DNA of 64,000 nucleotides from an uncultured bacterium (GCA_938014335.1 CALLRP010000024.1:1-64000), one strand, 5' to 3'; shown: positions 1-9,781, counted from the first letter of the stretch. Translations and numbers: made by a program. The notes: generated from the letters alone by a model not told the origin.

Positions 1-296
1 TTTTTATAAAAATATAATTTTTTTATTTATTCAAGTTACTAAATATTCTTTACTTTACAATATAAATTATCTCGTGTATTCTATACTTAAGAAAACAATT
101 AAATTGTAAATACCATATTAAAATTTCATTTATATTTAAAGAGAATTATCTTAATATTTATTTCTTCATTTAAAATAAATTTACAATCTTGTAAAGACGA
201 AACCATTTAAAGAAAGGTTAACACAAATTTAAACTCATCAGTCACCTTTGTGATAATATATTGAAGTGAAATTAAAATTTAATTAAGGAGTATAAA
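1..296. other. AT-rich leader region without a gene
   Basis: No ORF, tRNA or convincing terminator is visible in this very AT-rich stretch. Only a purine-rich ribosome binding site (AAGGAG, about 287-292) just before the ATG at 297 can be recognised. It probably holds the promoter of the first gene, but no strong -35/-10 pair stands out. Confidence 0.5.
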
Positions 297-1028
297 ATGG
301 CAGTATTGAGAATTCGTGGTGTGCAGATGAAAGTATCCCAAACAAAGAGAGAAAATCTTCCCAAAATACTTGAATTTATTCAAAAAGGAGATTGCGATAT
401 AATTGTTTTCCCGGAAATGAGCTTAACGGGATATAACAATAATTTTAGTGATACTCGGACGACAGAGGCATGGAAACAAATCGCTTCCGCATGTAAAAAA
501 TCATATATTTCTGCAATTATCGGGACTGGGGTACGAATGGATGGGAATACATATATTCAAGCAAGAATTTATACTGATGAGGGAAAACTTTTAGGGACAC
601 AGGAAAAACTGGTACCTACCGAGGAAGATCGTAAGTGGTGCCGTCCAGGAGAAGAATTACGATTATTTAAGTATAAGGGCGTAACTTTTGGATGCCTTTT
701 AGGTAATGATTTATGGGTAGCACCAGGATTCGGTCCCTATCCTGATCCAAGATTATCCTATCAGTTAGGCAAGCGCGGGGCTCAGGTTATATTTCACCTT
801 ATAAACACAGGTATAGATCAGACTTACCTTCCTTACTATGATATAAATCTTCGGCTTAGGGCTCGGGAAAGCAAATGTTATATAGTAACTGTAAATTCTG
901 CATCTGAACATGGAGTAATAAATTGTCCATCAGGTATAATGTCCCCTGAAGGCAGATGGTTGGTACAATGTCCCTTACAGGGAGAACACATATTTGTATA
1001 TGACCTCGAAATAGATACCGAAACATAA
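297..1028 (+). CDS. Carbon-nitrogen hydrolase (nitrilase family)
   Basis: This 243-residue protein belongs to the nitrilase/amidase superfamily, which hydrolyses C-N bonds in amides or nitriles. The Glu-Lys-Cys triad can be placed: E40 in VFPEMSLTGY, K104 in TQEKLVPTEE and C133 in FGCLLGND. The protein is shorter than the common 260-300 residues but covers the fold. The usual nucleophile context (CYD) is altered to CLLGND, so substrate specificity cannot be inferred. There is no signal peptide, so it is cytoplasmic. It has a good AAGGAG ribosome binding site, and the next gene follows after 9 bases on the same strand, suggesting cotranscription. Confidence 0.85.
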   Translation: MAVLRIRGVQMKVSQTKRENLPKILEFIQKGDCDIIVFPEMSLTGYNNNFSDTRTTEAWKQIASACKKSYISAIIGTGVRMDGNTYIQARIYTDEGKLLGTQEKLVPTEEDRKWCRPGEELRLFKYKGVTFGCLLGNDLWVAPGFGPYPDPRLSYQLGKRGAQVIFHLINTGIDQTYLPYYDINLRLRARESKCYIVTVNSASEHGVINCPSGIMSPEGRWLVQCPLQGEHIFVYDLEIDTET

Positions 1029-1037
1029 TCTTTTTTT

Positions 1038-2447
1038 ATGTCATTCAAGAATATTATTTTTATAGCGTCACTAATTATTATTGGATTTACTTTTATCTTT
1101 TTGGGATATTATTTCCAAAAAAACTATTTGTCAAAACCTAATATTGTTTTTATTCTGATTGACACACTCCGGGCAGATTGTATTAATCCTGATGAGGAGT
1201 CCCATCCTATTACACCTTTTTTATCGAAACTTGCTAAACAATCTATTTATTTCCCTTCGGCAGTTACTCCATGCAGTTGGACAAAGCCTACTATAGCAAC
1301 TTTATTAACAGGCTTACCCCCTGAAAAACATGGTGTTCGATATAGTGCCCGAAATGAAAACCCTAACTCCCCCATGAGCGATGTTTTAACTGATACTATT
1401 ATCACACTTCCCGAATATTTATCCCAACATGGCTACGAGACATACGCTGTTCAAACTAATGCCAATTTAGTTCCCTTGCTGGGTTTTGCACAAGGATTTC
1501 GTGAAGAGCACTTTATATTTGCGAATGATGCTCCTGCTTCTTTTGTAACAGAGAAATCTATTCAATTTATCAATAATGCAAAGCGTCCTTTTTTCCTTTA
1601 TAGTCACTATATGGACCCCCATCTTCCCTATAATCCTCCTCTTCAATTCTTGAACCTAATAAACAAATCAAATAAAGCCTCTATCATTGAGGAAACATAC
1701 ATAGCACCGGATGTAGTTATTAAATATATGATGGAATTAATTTATTATAATTTAGGGAAACGCTCCGACCCTCCCTCTCATGAGTTCACGGGACAGGAAA
1801 AGCAGGAACTACGAAGAAGATACCATGCAGAAATACGTTTTGCTGACTCAGAAATTGAGAAACTTGTTAATACGGTAAAGAAAAAATTCCCAAATACAAT
1901 TTTTGTTATCCTCTCAGACCATGGAGAGGAATTCTGGGAACATAAGGGAGTGGGACATGGGACATCTCTATATGAAGAACAGATTCGTGTTCCTTTGATT
2001 ATTTATGGAAGAGGGATTAAACCTAAAAAAATCGATACTCCTGTTTCTATTCTCGGCTTTGCTAAAACAGTTACATCGTTAATAGATTTGCCATCATATT
2101 CTCAATTTGAAGGACAAAGTCTTGTAGCAGAGATCAATAAAAAAAATATTTCTATTGAAATGGTGACATGGGGACCGTGGAAAGACATGGATTTAAACTT
2201 GAAGGGGGTTATGAAATACCCATGGAAACTTATATGTAACAAAAATACGGGCAAAAAAGCATTATATAATATTATAGAAGACCCAAAAGAGTTAAAAGAT
2301 GTGGCCGAGGAATATCCTGATGTAGTCTCTAAATTAATGGAACATATTGAAATATCCTCTAAAGAAAAATTTCTATCTCCTTCAGAAAAAACAATAGAAA
2401 TACCTCCAGACTTAAAAGAACAATTAGAAAAACATGGTTATTTATAG
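1038..2447 (+). CDS. Membrane-anchored sulfatase/phosphatase-superfamily protein
   Basis: 469 residues with one N-terminal membrane segment (about 5-25), then an alkaline-phosphatase-superfamily sulfatase domain. Metal-binding motifs are visible: NIVFILIDTLRAD (D42) near the start and SDHGEEFWEHKGVGHG later. At the position where sulfatases carry the Cys/Ser that becomes formylglycine (CxPxR), this protein reads TKPTI, with T82 as the candidate nucleophile. A Thr there is typical of phosphoryl-transfer members of the superfamily, so sulfate-ester cleavage is doubtful. The catalytic domain should face the periplasm. It follows the nitrilase gene by 9 bases and precedes a membrane glycosyltransferase, so modification of an envelope glycan is possible but inferred. 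Confidence 0.8.
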   Translation: MSFKNIIFIASLIIIGFTFIFLGYYFQKNYLSKPNIVFILIDTLRADCINPDEESHPITPFLSKLAKQSIYFPSAVTPCSWTKPTIATLLTGLPPEKHGVRYSARNENPNSPMSDVLTDTIITLPEYLSQHGYETYAVQTNANLVPLLGFAQGFREEHFIFANDAPASFVTEKSIQFINNAKRPFFLYSHYMDPHLPYNPPLQFLNLINKSNKASIIEETYIAPDVVIKYMMELIYYNLGKRSDPPSHEFTGQEKQELRRRYHAEIRFADSEIEKLVNTVKKKFPNTIFVILSDHGEEFWEHKGVGHGTSLYEEQIRVPLIIYGRGIKPKKIDTPVSILGFAKTVTSLIDLPSYSQFEGQSLVAEINKKNISIEMVTWGPWKDMDLNLKGVMKYPWKLICNKNTGKKALYNIIEDPKELKDVAEEYPDVVSKLMEHIEISSKEKFLSPSEKTIEIPPDLKEQLEKHGYL

Positions 2448-2539
2448 TTATTCTTATTGAAAAAATTACAATTTTACTTTCATTCGGAACAAGTTCTATA
2501 ATTTTTAATTAAATTCAAACTCAATCTCATTCTGCATAT

Positions 2540-4057
2540 ATGTCTCCAGAAAACTCGTCATTAAAATCCTATTCAAATAAAGCCCAAACTTTGCTTTGGT
2601 CTGCTTTATTATTATCTTTCTTGTGTGTAACATTGTTTCAGGGGAGTCGTGGACTCTATGAAACGACAGAAGGGAGATATGCTTTATGTGCCCGTGAAAC
2701 AATGCAGTCTGGAAACTTATTAGAACCCATGCTCCATGGAAAACATCATTGGACGAAACCTCCTTTGACTTATATTGCTATTTCGTCAGGGTTGATACTG
2801 TTTGGAGATAACAGTACATGGGGTGCTCGATTTTATTTAATTCCTGCCTTCATATTGACTGTAGTTTTTGTATATTTTTTTGCTAAAACATTATGGGACC
2901 CTGTTACAGGAGCTATTTCGGCACTCATTTACTCATGCTCTCCATATTTAGTGGGTGGGGCAAACTCTATATCCACAGATACCCTACTGGTGTTATGGCA
3001 TTCTTTAACCTTCTTTGCTTTTTGGAAAGCATATCAAACAAAAAACAGGTGGTTTGTATATCTATTCTGGTTAGGAATGGGGTTAGGATGTATCACGAAA
3101 GGTCCGATGGGCTTTATTCCTCTCATGGGAATACTTCCATTCTGCCTATGGCGTTGGCTGGGACATAAAGAGTTGTTGTGGTATTTTATCTCTCCTATAG
3201 GTATATTTATCTTTTTTATAGTTGGTATAGGATGGTATTTTTGGGAAAATATGAAATACCCCGGCTTGCTACAGTATTGGCTATTCCATGAAACTGTTGG
3301 AAGACTTGCGGAAGGGGAATTTGATAGAAACCCCGAGTGGTATAAAGTTTTTCCCATGTATTTCCTTCCTGTTATATTGGGAACGGGTATGTGGATATTT
3401 TTACTTATATATGTCTTGTATAAAAACAAAAAAAGGGAGGGGAAATATGAATCTATTTCCTATTCTGAACCTCAATGGTTTCTATTGATAGCCAGTTTCA
3501 TATTTCCATTTATTTTTTTCTTAATAAGTAAATCCCGCTTGGCCTTATATATCCTTCCTGTATTCATCCCACTAACAGTAATGATAGGTAGAATTCTTCA
3601 TAATGCGTTGGAGAAAAATATCCTTACCTCCAAAAAACTCTTAGTCATTGCCCTAATCAATGCACTTATCATTATATTATTAAAGGGAGCCTCTGCATAT
3701 TATCCCAATGGGAAAGATATGAAACAATTAGCACATGATATTCGACCTCTGTTAAATCAATTTTCAAATCCTGAGTTGTATTGTATTAAAACGACTGATT
3801 TAAACGGTTTCGAGTTCTATACATATATACCGGTCCCAGAAAAAGAATTGCCTGAAGAAAAAGGATTGGATGAAAAAACTGTTCTGGACAATATTATAAA
3901 GGCAATCATTCAATTTTTAAAAGAAGAGAATAATATCCAACGGATTATTCTTCTCCCTCGGAAATATGAAAAAGTAATGGAGACTATTTATCTCCCTCCG
4001 AACTTAAAGATTGCATCTATTAATAAATTCTGGTCTGCATTATATTACAGTCCATAA
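2540..4057 (+). CDS. ArnT-like membrane glycosyltransferase (GT39/GT83 type)
   Basis: A 505-residue polytopic membrane protein with about ten hydrophobic segments. The first periplasmic loop has the ArnT/protein-mannosyltransferase signature: acidic residue before GRYALCARE (about 44-53), then GKHHWTKPPLTY (about 67-78). These enzymes move a sugar from a polyprenyl-phosphate donor onto lipid A or other acceptors at the outer face of the inner membrane. The C-terminal 120 residues form a less hydrophobic domain. The sugar and acceptor cannot be deduced. It is 92 bases after the sulfatase-like gene in the same direction. Confidence 0.83.
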   Translation: MSPENSSLKSYSNKAQTLLWSALLLSFLCVTLFQGSRGLYETTEGRYALCARETMQSGNLLEPMLHGKHHWTKPPLTYIAISSGLILFGDNSTWGARFYLIPAFILTVVFVYFFAKTLWDPVTGAISALIYSCSPYLVGGANSISTDTLLVLWHSLTFFAFWKAYQTKNRWFVYLFWLGMGLGCITKGPMGFIPLMGILPFCLWRWLGHKELLWYFISPIGIFIFFIVGIGWYFWENMKYPGLLQYWLFHETVGRLAEGEFDRNPEWYKVFPMYFLPVILGTGMWIFLLIYVLYKNKKREGKYESISYSEPQWFLLIASFIFPFIFFLISKSRLALYILPVFIPLTVMIGRILHNALEKNILTSKKLLVIALINALIIILLKGASAYYPNGKDMKQLAHDIRPLLNQFSNPELYCIKTTDLNGFEFYTYIPVPEKELPEEKGLDEKTVLDNIIKAIIQFLKEENNIQRIILLPRKYEKVMETIYLPPNLKIASINKFWSALYYSP

Positions 4058-4166
4058 ATATAACCTACATATCAAGACACCTTTAGAATTCTTTCTGGCT
4101 TCTACTTCATGTTAGAATTTTGTGATAAACTCTTTTGATAATCTGTGATTAAAAGTATACCTCGAA

Positions 4167-5327
4167 ATGATTAAGAATATATCTGATTTTAGAGCATTTT
4201 TTATAATATTTTTTGCTCCTTTTATTTTATATTTTCCTTTTTCTTTTGGTGAAGAAATCCTTCAATTAGAAAGCGTTAATACCGCACCGTTGGGAACAGA
4301 TATACACTCTACGCATATTATCCAAACTATAGAAAGGTTGGAGCAGTTAAAACAAACGGTTCTTTTTGAATTACATCCTTCTTTTACAGACCCTCCCTCT
4401 TCTGATTTTGATTTTTTATTTCCTAAAAATGAAGATGCCTCATTTCCTCTTCAAAAAACATCAGACCCTTACATGAAAGAACAACTTATTGTTTCCAACG
4501 GAGCAAATATTACCCCTAAATTTAAGGAAATATTCCTTTTATTATCCGATGAAGCAAGATTAAAAGCATGCAAAAAGATTTATTCGGAGACTCCACAGGA
4601 ATTTGTCCAGCAAATTTTACATTATCTTACAAGAGGAACACCTGAACAGGCTTTGATAATCAATCAAATTTTACCCTATCTTAAGCAAGAATTGGAAGAA
4701 CCTTTGATAACACTTTTACAGGAAGAATCTTTGAATCTATCGGAAAAGAGAGCTGTTATCTATACATTAGGTAGGATAAAATCGGAAAAGGCCATCCCTC
4801 TTTTTTGGAATGAGATACAAACTACAACATCTGATGAAATACAATACACCTGCGTTCAAGCACTTTCTAATATGCCTCATACTATACCATTAGAACAGTG
4901 GGTTCAATTACTACAATATGACTCTATACCTATCTCAATGATATCGGCTCATGCTATTGTGGAATATGGAGGTAGTTATGCAGAGGAATATATCCGTCGT
5001 ATTCTTTTAGGCGAATTTCGGGTATCCCAAAGAGTTATGGAATATCTCGTTAGTCGAGTAAGTAATTATCCCGTTGAGATTCTTGTCCCCTTTTCGATTG
5101 AAGTTATGAGTAGAAACCCTAACCTGGCACCCAAACTTGCTGGAATACTACATCAAAAAACGGGGGTAAACCTTGGACCTAACCCCCCGTTATGGAGTAA
5201 TTGGTGGAAGGAGTATCTCAATAATACTTCACGGGCAGAGAACCCCGAAAGTTCTGATGCTACAAAGGATAATGCTTTGCAACAACCGGATGTAAAAGTA
5301 CATCAGCCTAAAATCAGGAAACGCTAA
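4167..5327 (+). CDS. Exported HEAT-repeat protein
   Basis: 386 residues. The N-terminus has a hydrophobic signal or anchor (about 9-28, rich in Phe and Ile), then a low-complexity linker, then from about residue 120 a run of helical repeats of HEAT/PBS type, for example the stretch around ALIINQILPYLKQELEEPL and RAVIYTLGRIKSEKAIPLFW. The C-terminal 40 residues are polar and basic. HEAT repeats usually act as protein-binding scaffolds; no catalytic motif is seen. It ends only four bases before the convergent FAD gene. Confidence 0.7.
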   Translation: MIKNISDFRAFFIIFFAPFILYFPFSFGEEILQLESVNTAPLGTDIHSTHIIQTIERLEQLKQTVLFELHPSFTDPPSSDFDFLFPKNEDASFPLQKTSDPYMKEQLIVSNGANITPKFKEIFLLLSDEARLKACKKIYSETPQEFVQQILHYLTRGTPEQALIINQILPYLKQELEEPLITLLQEESLNLSEKRAVIYTLGRIKSEKAIPLFWNEIQTTTSDEIQYTCVQALSNMPHTIPLEQWVQLLQYDSIPISMISAHAIVEYGGSYAEEYIRRILLGEFRVSQRVMEYLVSRVSNYPVEILVPFSIEVMSRNPNLAPKLAGILHQKTGVNLGPNPPLWSNWWKEYLNNTSRAENPESSDATKDNALQQPDVKVHQPKIRKR

Positions 5328-5331
5328 TTTA

Positions 5332-6600
5332 CTATATCGTTTGCGTACGTGCTTGTTGTTGTTCAATGAGTGGGATTACTTGTAAAGCACTGACAATAGA
5401 GTCTTCTAATGTCCCATCTCCCCAGTAATCGCCACAAAAGTATGTTCTATTGGTTCCATTAATTTCAGTGAATCTTTTTTGAACGCTTAACATTTTCCAA
5501 GTGGGTTTAGGTATTTTTCTACGTAATACAGTTATGGTCTTGTCAGCAGGCACATAATTTCCATGAGAAGCAAAGGTAAGGAGTAAAGGTGTCTTTATGG
5601 ACAACTGTTGTAAATGGTTTAATTTCCATGTTACCGTAGGGGGTATTTTTTCAGGAGTATCACTCACCTGAATATACCACCCTGCTGGGTCTTTTAATGG
5701 GGTTTGAATAAATCGTTCATCGCTATGAAGAACTACATCAAATTCCTCATATCCAAAAGAAGGAAGGATTTGCTCTTCCGATGGTGTCGGCTTTTCTAAT
5801 ATTTTTAATGCATCATTCGCAGGGATAGCAAGAATGACTACATCAAAAGTTTCTTTCTCTCCTGTGTGCGTGGTTATTTCTACATATTCAGTTCGTCGGG
5901 ATATTTTAACGATCTCTGTATAAAAGCGAACAGGATTAATTAATGCGGAGACTAATTGGCTAATAATTCGAAATCCTCCCCCTCGAATAATACGCCATCG
6001 TGCCTCTTCATGGTCTTCTAACAGTCCTATCTTACTCAAATATGAAAAGAGATAATAGGCGGGCATATCATCCAAAGTACTCCTCAAGCCACACCAGAAT
6101 GATTGTATTAAAGGTAAAACAAATTTTTTCTGAACATCCTCCGCTACACCTTGTTCCTTTAAATATTCTGATAATGGTGTTTTTATATCTTTTTTTTCTA
6201 AAAAACTTTTCCATTGTTTTTTCCACCTCCGCCATAAAGAAAAAACTTTATAATTTATTGGTTTTAGAAAAGTAGTGGGAGAAAAAAAACTGGAGGAATT
6301 TTCTCCCAAACACCAGTACAATTTTGAATTTGGATGATTAATAATGATACTTTTAGGAACTTCTTGGGAACGGATTTTAAGTTGGTCTAATAAATTTACA
6401 AGGTTAGGGTAATGCTTTCGATTATAAATGCTAAATCCCAAATCTACATAACTTTCTGAATTGTCCTCTTTGTATTTAATGGAGAAAATACCCCCTCCGG
6501 GGCGATTATTTTTTTCATATACATAAACTTTATGTTTTGAACAGAGCATATATGCACAGGTTAAACCTGCTATCCCCGCACCAACTACTGCTATTCTCAT
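5332..6600 (-). CDS. FAD-dependent amine oxidase / protoporphyrinogen-oxidase-like protein
   Basis: 422 residues. The N-terminus is a Rossmann FAD-binding motif (GAGIAGL, 7-13) followed by the acidic residue of the dinucleotide fold (YVYEKNNRPGG). The C-terminus has the second FAD motif (YFCGDYWGDGTLEDSIVSAL), normal for flavin amine oxidases, phytoene desaturases and HemY. Overall architecture fits the NAD(P)/FAD amine oxidase family. Substrate is unknown; HemY is not proven because no other haem gene is near. Its start overlaps the stop of the upstream phosphatase gene by four bases (ATGA), so the two are probably translationally coupled. Confidence 0.75.
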   Translation of the reverse strand: MRIAVVGAGIAGLTCAYMLCSKHKVYVYEKNNRPGGGIFSIKYKEDNSESYVDLGFSIYNRKHYPNLVNLLDQLKIRSQEVPKSIIINHPNSKLYWCLGENSSSFFSPTTFLKPINYKVFSLWRRWKKQWKSFLEKKDIKTPLSEYLKEQGVAEDVQKKFVLPLIQSFWCGLRSTLDDMPAYYLFSYLSKIGLLEDHEEARWRIIRGGGFRIISQLVSALINPVRFYTEIVKISRRTEYVEITTHTGEKETFDVVILAIPANDALKILEKPTPSEEQILPSFGYEEFDVVLHSDERFIQTPLKDPAGWYIQVSDTPEKIPPTVTWKLNHLQQLSIKTPLLLTFASHGNYVPADKTITVLRRKIPKPTWKMLSVQKRFTEINGTNRTYFCGDYWGDGTLEDSIVSALQVIPLIEQQQARTQTI

Positions 6601-7607
6601 CCTTCTTTCTCCTGTGAGATTTCCATTATTTCCTGTAGAACCTGTATCCCAATATCGTGTAGATACCCATTAGAAGCGAAAACTCCTACAGAATTGTTCA
6701 ATAGAGATTTTCCATTATATTGGAACGGATTACCTAAAATATCTGTTACTTTTCCTCCTGCTTCCTCAAGGATTATAACTCCTCCTGCATGGTCCCACAC
6801 TTTTTCACGATAGGTGGGGTTATCTGTTGGGGGGAACCGCAAAATAATTTCTCCCTCTCCACATGCCAACAATCCATACTTGACTTGACTATCCACAGGA
6901 ATAGAGGAATGAATCCCCATTTTTGATAAAAACAGTGCTGTTTTTTCAAGGTTTGTATGTTTGGATTCATAGGAACGCAATAATTGGGCTTTTGGGGGCT
7001 CCTTACATTCGGAGACATGGATAGGTATCAGATCCGCAGATGGATTGTAATGTTTTACCCATGCTCCTTTCTTTTTTCCTGCAATGAATAAACAACCTTT
7101 GGGGGAAGTTTTCCCCTTTTCGGATAATGAAGGTAAATCCAATCTCGGACAGACCAAAACCCCTATGTCAACTACTCCTCTGTTTACATGTCCCAAAGAA
7201 ATAGCATATTGGTTTCCTCGTAAAAAACCCTTTGTCCCATCCAGAGGGTCTAACACCCAATACGACTTTTCTTTTGTTTCGGAACAATTTAGTTCAAGGT
7301 ATTCAATAATTTTACTGCGATTCAAATTTCCCAAAAAGGGTTTTAATACACTTATTAATGTATCAATAAAACCTTCCTGGTTTTCTTCGGGTAGTGTTTT
7401 GCTCGATTCTTCTGCGATAAGGGGTTCATCTTTGAAATGCATGTTTAACCAATGGCTAACCATAATTTGGGCTCCATAATCAGCAACAGTAACAGGGGAG
7501 AAATCATCCTTCGTTTGAATATTTTCCATTCCCAAAGAGGCAACCGTTTCTGTAAAAATGCCTACCTCCCACATTAGATCTATCAATTCTTTTACAAAAT
7601 CATCCAT
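6597..7607 (-). CDS. Inositol-monophosphatase-family enzyme, bisphosphate nucleotidase (HAL2/CysQ-like)
   Basis: 336 residues with the full metal-site set of the lithium-sensitive phosphatase family: E66/E67 in LIAEESS, the DPLDGT box with D120 and D123, and D272 in WDHAGGVIILEEAGG. The length and the long insert between the EE and DPLDGT motifs resemble 3'(2'),5'-bisphosphate nucleotidases of the HAL2 type, which remove phosphate from PAP, rather than short inositol phosphatases. That subfamily choice is inference. It lies between an aminotransferase gene (13-base gap) and the FAD oxidase (4-base overlap), forming one operon. Confidence 0.82.
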   Translation of the reverse strand: MDDFVKELIDLMWEVGIFTETVASLGMENIQTKDDFSPVTVADYGAQIMVSHWLNMHFKDEPLIAEESSKTLPEENQEGFIDTLISVLKPFLGNLNRSKIIEYLELNCSETKEKSYWVLDPLDGTKGFLRGNQYAISLGHVNRGVVDIGVLVCPRLDLPSLSEKGKTSPKGCLFIAGKKKGAWVKHYNPSADLIPIHVSECKEPPKAQLLRSYESKHTNLEKTALFLSKMGIHSSIPVDSQVKYGLLACGEGEIILRFPPTDNPTYREKVWDHAGGVIILEEAGGKVTDILGNPFQYNGKSLLNNSVGVFASNGYLHDIGIQVLQEIMEISQEKEG

Positions 7608-7620
7608 TACGAAAACCTTA

Positions 7621-8874
7621 CTATATCCTTTTCCATGAGGAAACTAAAATCTGATAGGCATGTTCTAATTCTTCTTCTTTTGTAATAAGTGGAGGACTCA
7701 CACGAAGCACTTTCTTTGCTAAAGGACCTAAGAAGTGAATCCCCTCTTTCCCTGTCCCATAATATGCTTCTAACACACACCTATTGGCAATTTCAGGAGT
7801 TATACAATCAATTCCATAAACAAAGCCTTCCCCTCTTACATCAACGATAAATGAAAATTGTTGTTTCAATCTTAATAAAATTTCTTTTAGTTTTTTTTGC
7901 GTTTTTTGAACATGCTCAACAATCTTGTCTTCTTCAAAAACATCCATTGTTGCACAAACAGCACAACATGCAGAGCTCCCTCCACTAAATGTATCGGATG
8001 CTTCGCCATAATCCAGAGATTCAATTAAGTCTTCACGACCCACAACAGCAGAAGCCGGTTCCCCGCTTGCCATTCCTTTTCCTAATACTACTAAGTCCGG
8101 TTCCACACCATAAGTTTGGAATGCATACATATTTCCTGTTCTACCGAAACATGATTGTACCTCATCAAAAATAAAGGGAATATCATAGGTATTGCACCAT
8201 TCTTGTAAAAATTGATGATACCACTTTGGAGGATGATAGGAACCTTTGGCTCCTAAATACGGTTCGGTAATTAACAATGCAATTTTGTTAGGGTATGTAT
8301 TCCATAACTGTTTTAGTTCACTTTCATAAAAATCTTTCTCGTGCTTTTCTCCCATTGGGAATGAAATCCATCGCACATTGGGATTGGGACTTGAATCTCC
8401 TGTTATATCGGCTGCTAATCCTTTTTTACCATGGAAACCATGGCGAGTAGCAACAATAATATGTCGGTCTGGATAACGATGTAATGCAGACCACATGGCT
8501 TTCTGAACCCCCTCAGAACCACTCGCTGCCCATAATATTTTTTGTGCTTTTGAATAACCAAAACTTTCAATTAATCTTCGTGAAGCATCAACCTGAACTG
8601 GCGAAATCATATTATATGTGTTTCTCGGCAGTTGTTGATAATATTCTTTAAACTTCTTTTCAAATTTAGGATGTGAATATCCAAGATTACTGACCAGTAC
8701 TCCGGATGTAAAATCTGTTAGTTTGCGTCCATCAATGGTCCATAGATAAATCCCTTGTGCTTTCTCGACTACGATTTGAGAAGGTGTGTATGTTTGTTGT
8801 CCTAAACCTATATATCTTGTCCACAATTCCCTATAATAATTCCCCTTGTCTTCATTAGGATGTGAGATACTCAT
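7621..8874 (-). CDS. Class III PLP-dependent aminotransferase
   Basis: 417 residues. Fold-type I, class III features are clear: the phosphate-binding GSEGVQKAM (119-127), the cofactor Asp in FIFDEVQSCFGRTG (D237, E238), and the PLP Lys K266 in LGKGMASGEP. Family members move amino groups from omega-amino acids, ornithine, GABA or glutamate-1-semialdehyde; the specific substrate cannot be told from sequence. It is the first gene of the three-gene minus-strand operon with the phosphatase and the FAD enzyme. About 260 bases separate it from the OmpA-like gene, whose terminator lies in that gap. Confidence 0.85.
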   Translation of the reverse strand: MSISHPNEDKGNYYRELWTRYIGLGQQTYTPSQIVVEKAQGIYLWTIDGRKLTDFTSGVLVSNLGYSHPKFEKKFKEYYQQLPRNTYNMISPVQVDASRRLIESFGYSKAQKILWAASGSEGVQKAMWSALHRYPDRHIIVATRHGFHGKKGLAADITGDSSPNPNVRWISFPMGEKHEKDFYESELKQLWNTYPNKIALLITEPYLGAKGSYHPPKWYHQFLQEWCNTYDIPFIFDEVQSCFGRTGNMYAFQTYGVEPDLVVLGKGMASGEPASAVVGREDLIESLDYGEASDTFSGGSSACCAVCATMDVFEEDKIVEHVQKTQKKLKEILLRLKQQFSFIVDVRGEGFVYGIDCITPEIANRCVLEAYYGTGKEGIHFLGPLAKKVLRVSPPLITKEEELEHAYQILVSSWKRI

Positions 8875-9048
8875 AAGATAAAAAACCTCTATCTAAAAAT
8901 TAATTCATTCATTTTTAAAAGAAAGGAAAGTTGTAGATAATATTATGTTGAATAATAGCCTCTAATTGCAACCCTATGAAAGAGAATACAATTAAGGGAC
9001 CAAGGTAAAAGGCGAACAGGGTTTCATATAATGTATTTGTTGAAATAT

Positions 9049-9082
9049 AAAAAGTAGGCACGCTTTTTCAGCGTGCCTACTT
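9049..9082 (-). terminator. Rho-independent terminator of the OmpA-like gene
   Basis: A perfect 12-bp stem (9052-9063 with 9071-9082, arms AAGTAGGCACGC/GCGTGCCTACTT) with a 7-base loop. Read on the minus strand it ends in a T run (9049-9053). It lies about 50 bases past the stop codon of the minus-strand OmpA-like gene. Confidence 0.9.
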
Positions 9083-9133
9083 ATATTCAGGCACAATTTA
9101 GAAAGTTTTCCGTTTTATACCATGTCCCCGGGA

Positions 9134-9781
9134 TTAGTTTCCGATTGTAATTACGAACACAGCACGACGATTGAGTTTGCGATTCGCCGGTGTATCATTG
9201 GGAACTGCAGGTCTGCTCTCGCCGTAACTAATGGTTGTAATACGGCCTGGATCAATACCATTTTCAACCATATACTTCTTCACAGCATCCGCACGGCGTT
9301 GCCCTAAGCCCATATTGTATTCATCTGTACCGATATTACAGCAATGTCCTTCGATTGTGATTTTATCTGTTGGGTATTTCTTCATATATGCAATAACTTC
9401 ATCTACAACTGCTTTCCCTTCAGGTTTCAAAATCGCTTTATCGAAATCGAATAACACATGATTGAATACCGGAGCTGTTCTCTTCTGGACGGGCGGTGCT
9501 GGAGGCGGAGGTGTCGGAGCAGGAGGAGCAGGAGGAGCAGGCTTTTGCCACTGACTATAGACAATACCACGATTGCCCCATAATTCAGAATCATTATTGT
9601 TTGAAGCCGGCTCTTTGGGCCACCACCAATAACCCGAACGACCTTGAGAATCCGCTACGGGTTCAGGTTTCGCACCTGTATTTCCCCACCAGGACATGTC
9701 ATCCCAAACCTTTGCAGCTTTTGCAGGAACTGCAACTAATACAAGCATACTAATCATTGTGAGAGCAATAATCTTTTTCAT
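9134..9781 (-). CDS. OmpA/Pal-family outer-membrane protein with altered peptidoglycan-binding motif
   Basis: 215 residues. A Sec signal peptide (1-22, ending AKA) is followed by a Trp-rich segment (WWGNTG, YWWWPKEP, about 30-80), a Pro/Ala linker (81-98) and an OmpA C-terminal domain (about 105-213). There is no lipobox Cys, so it is not a typical Pal lipoprotein, and no beta barrel either. In the domain, FDFDKAIL, EYNMGLGQRRADAV and ISYGESRP match the family, but the diaminopimelate-binding Asp of the GHxD motif is Cys (GHCC, C147-C148) while the partner Arg is kept (R163). Strong AAGGAGGG ribosome binding site. It has its own terminator and a good upstream promoter. Confidence 0.88.
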   Translation of the reverse strand: MKKIIALTMISMLVLVAVPAKAAKVWDDMSWWGNTGAKPEPVADSQGRSGYWWWPKEPASNNNDSELWGNRGIVYSQWQKPAPPAPPAPTPPPPAPPVQKRTAPVFNHVLFDFDKAILKPEGKAVVDEVIAYMKKYPTDKITIEGHCCNIGTDEYNMGLGQRRADAVKKYMVENGIDPGRITTISYGESRPAVPNDTPANRKLNRRAVFVITIGN

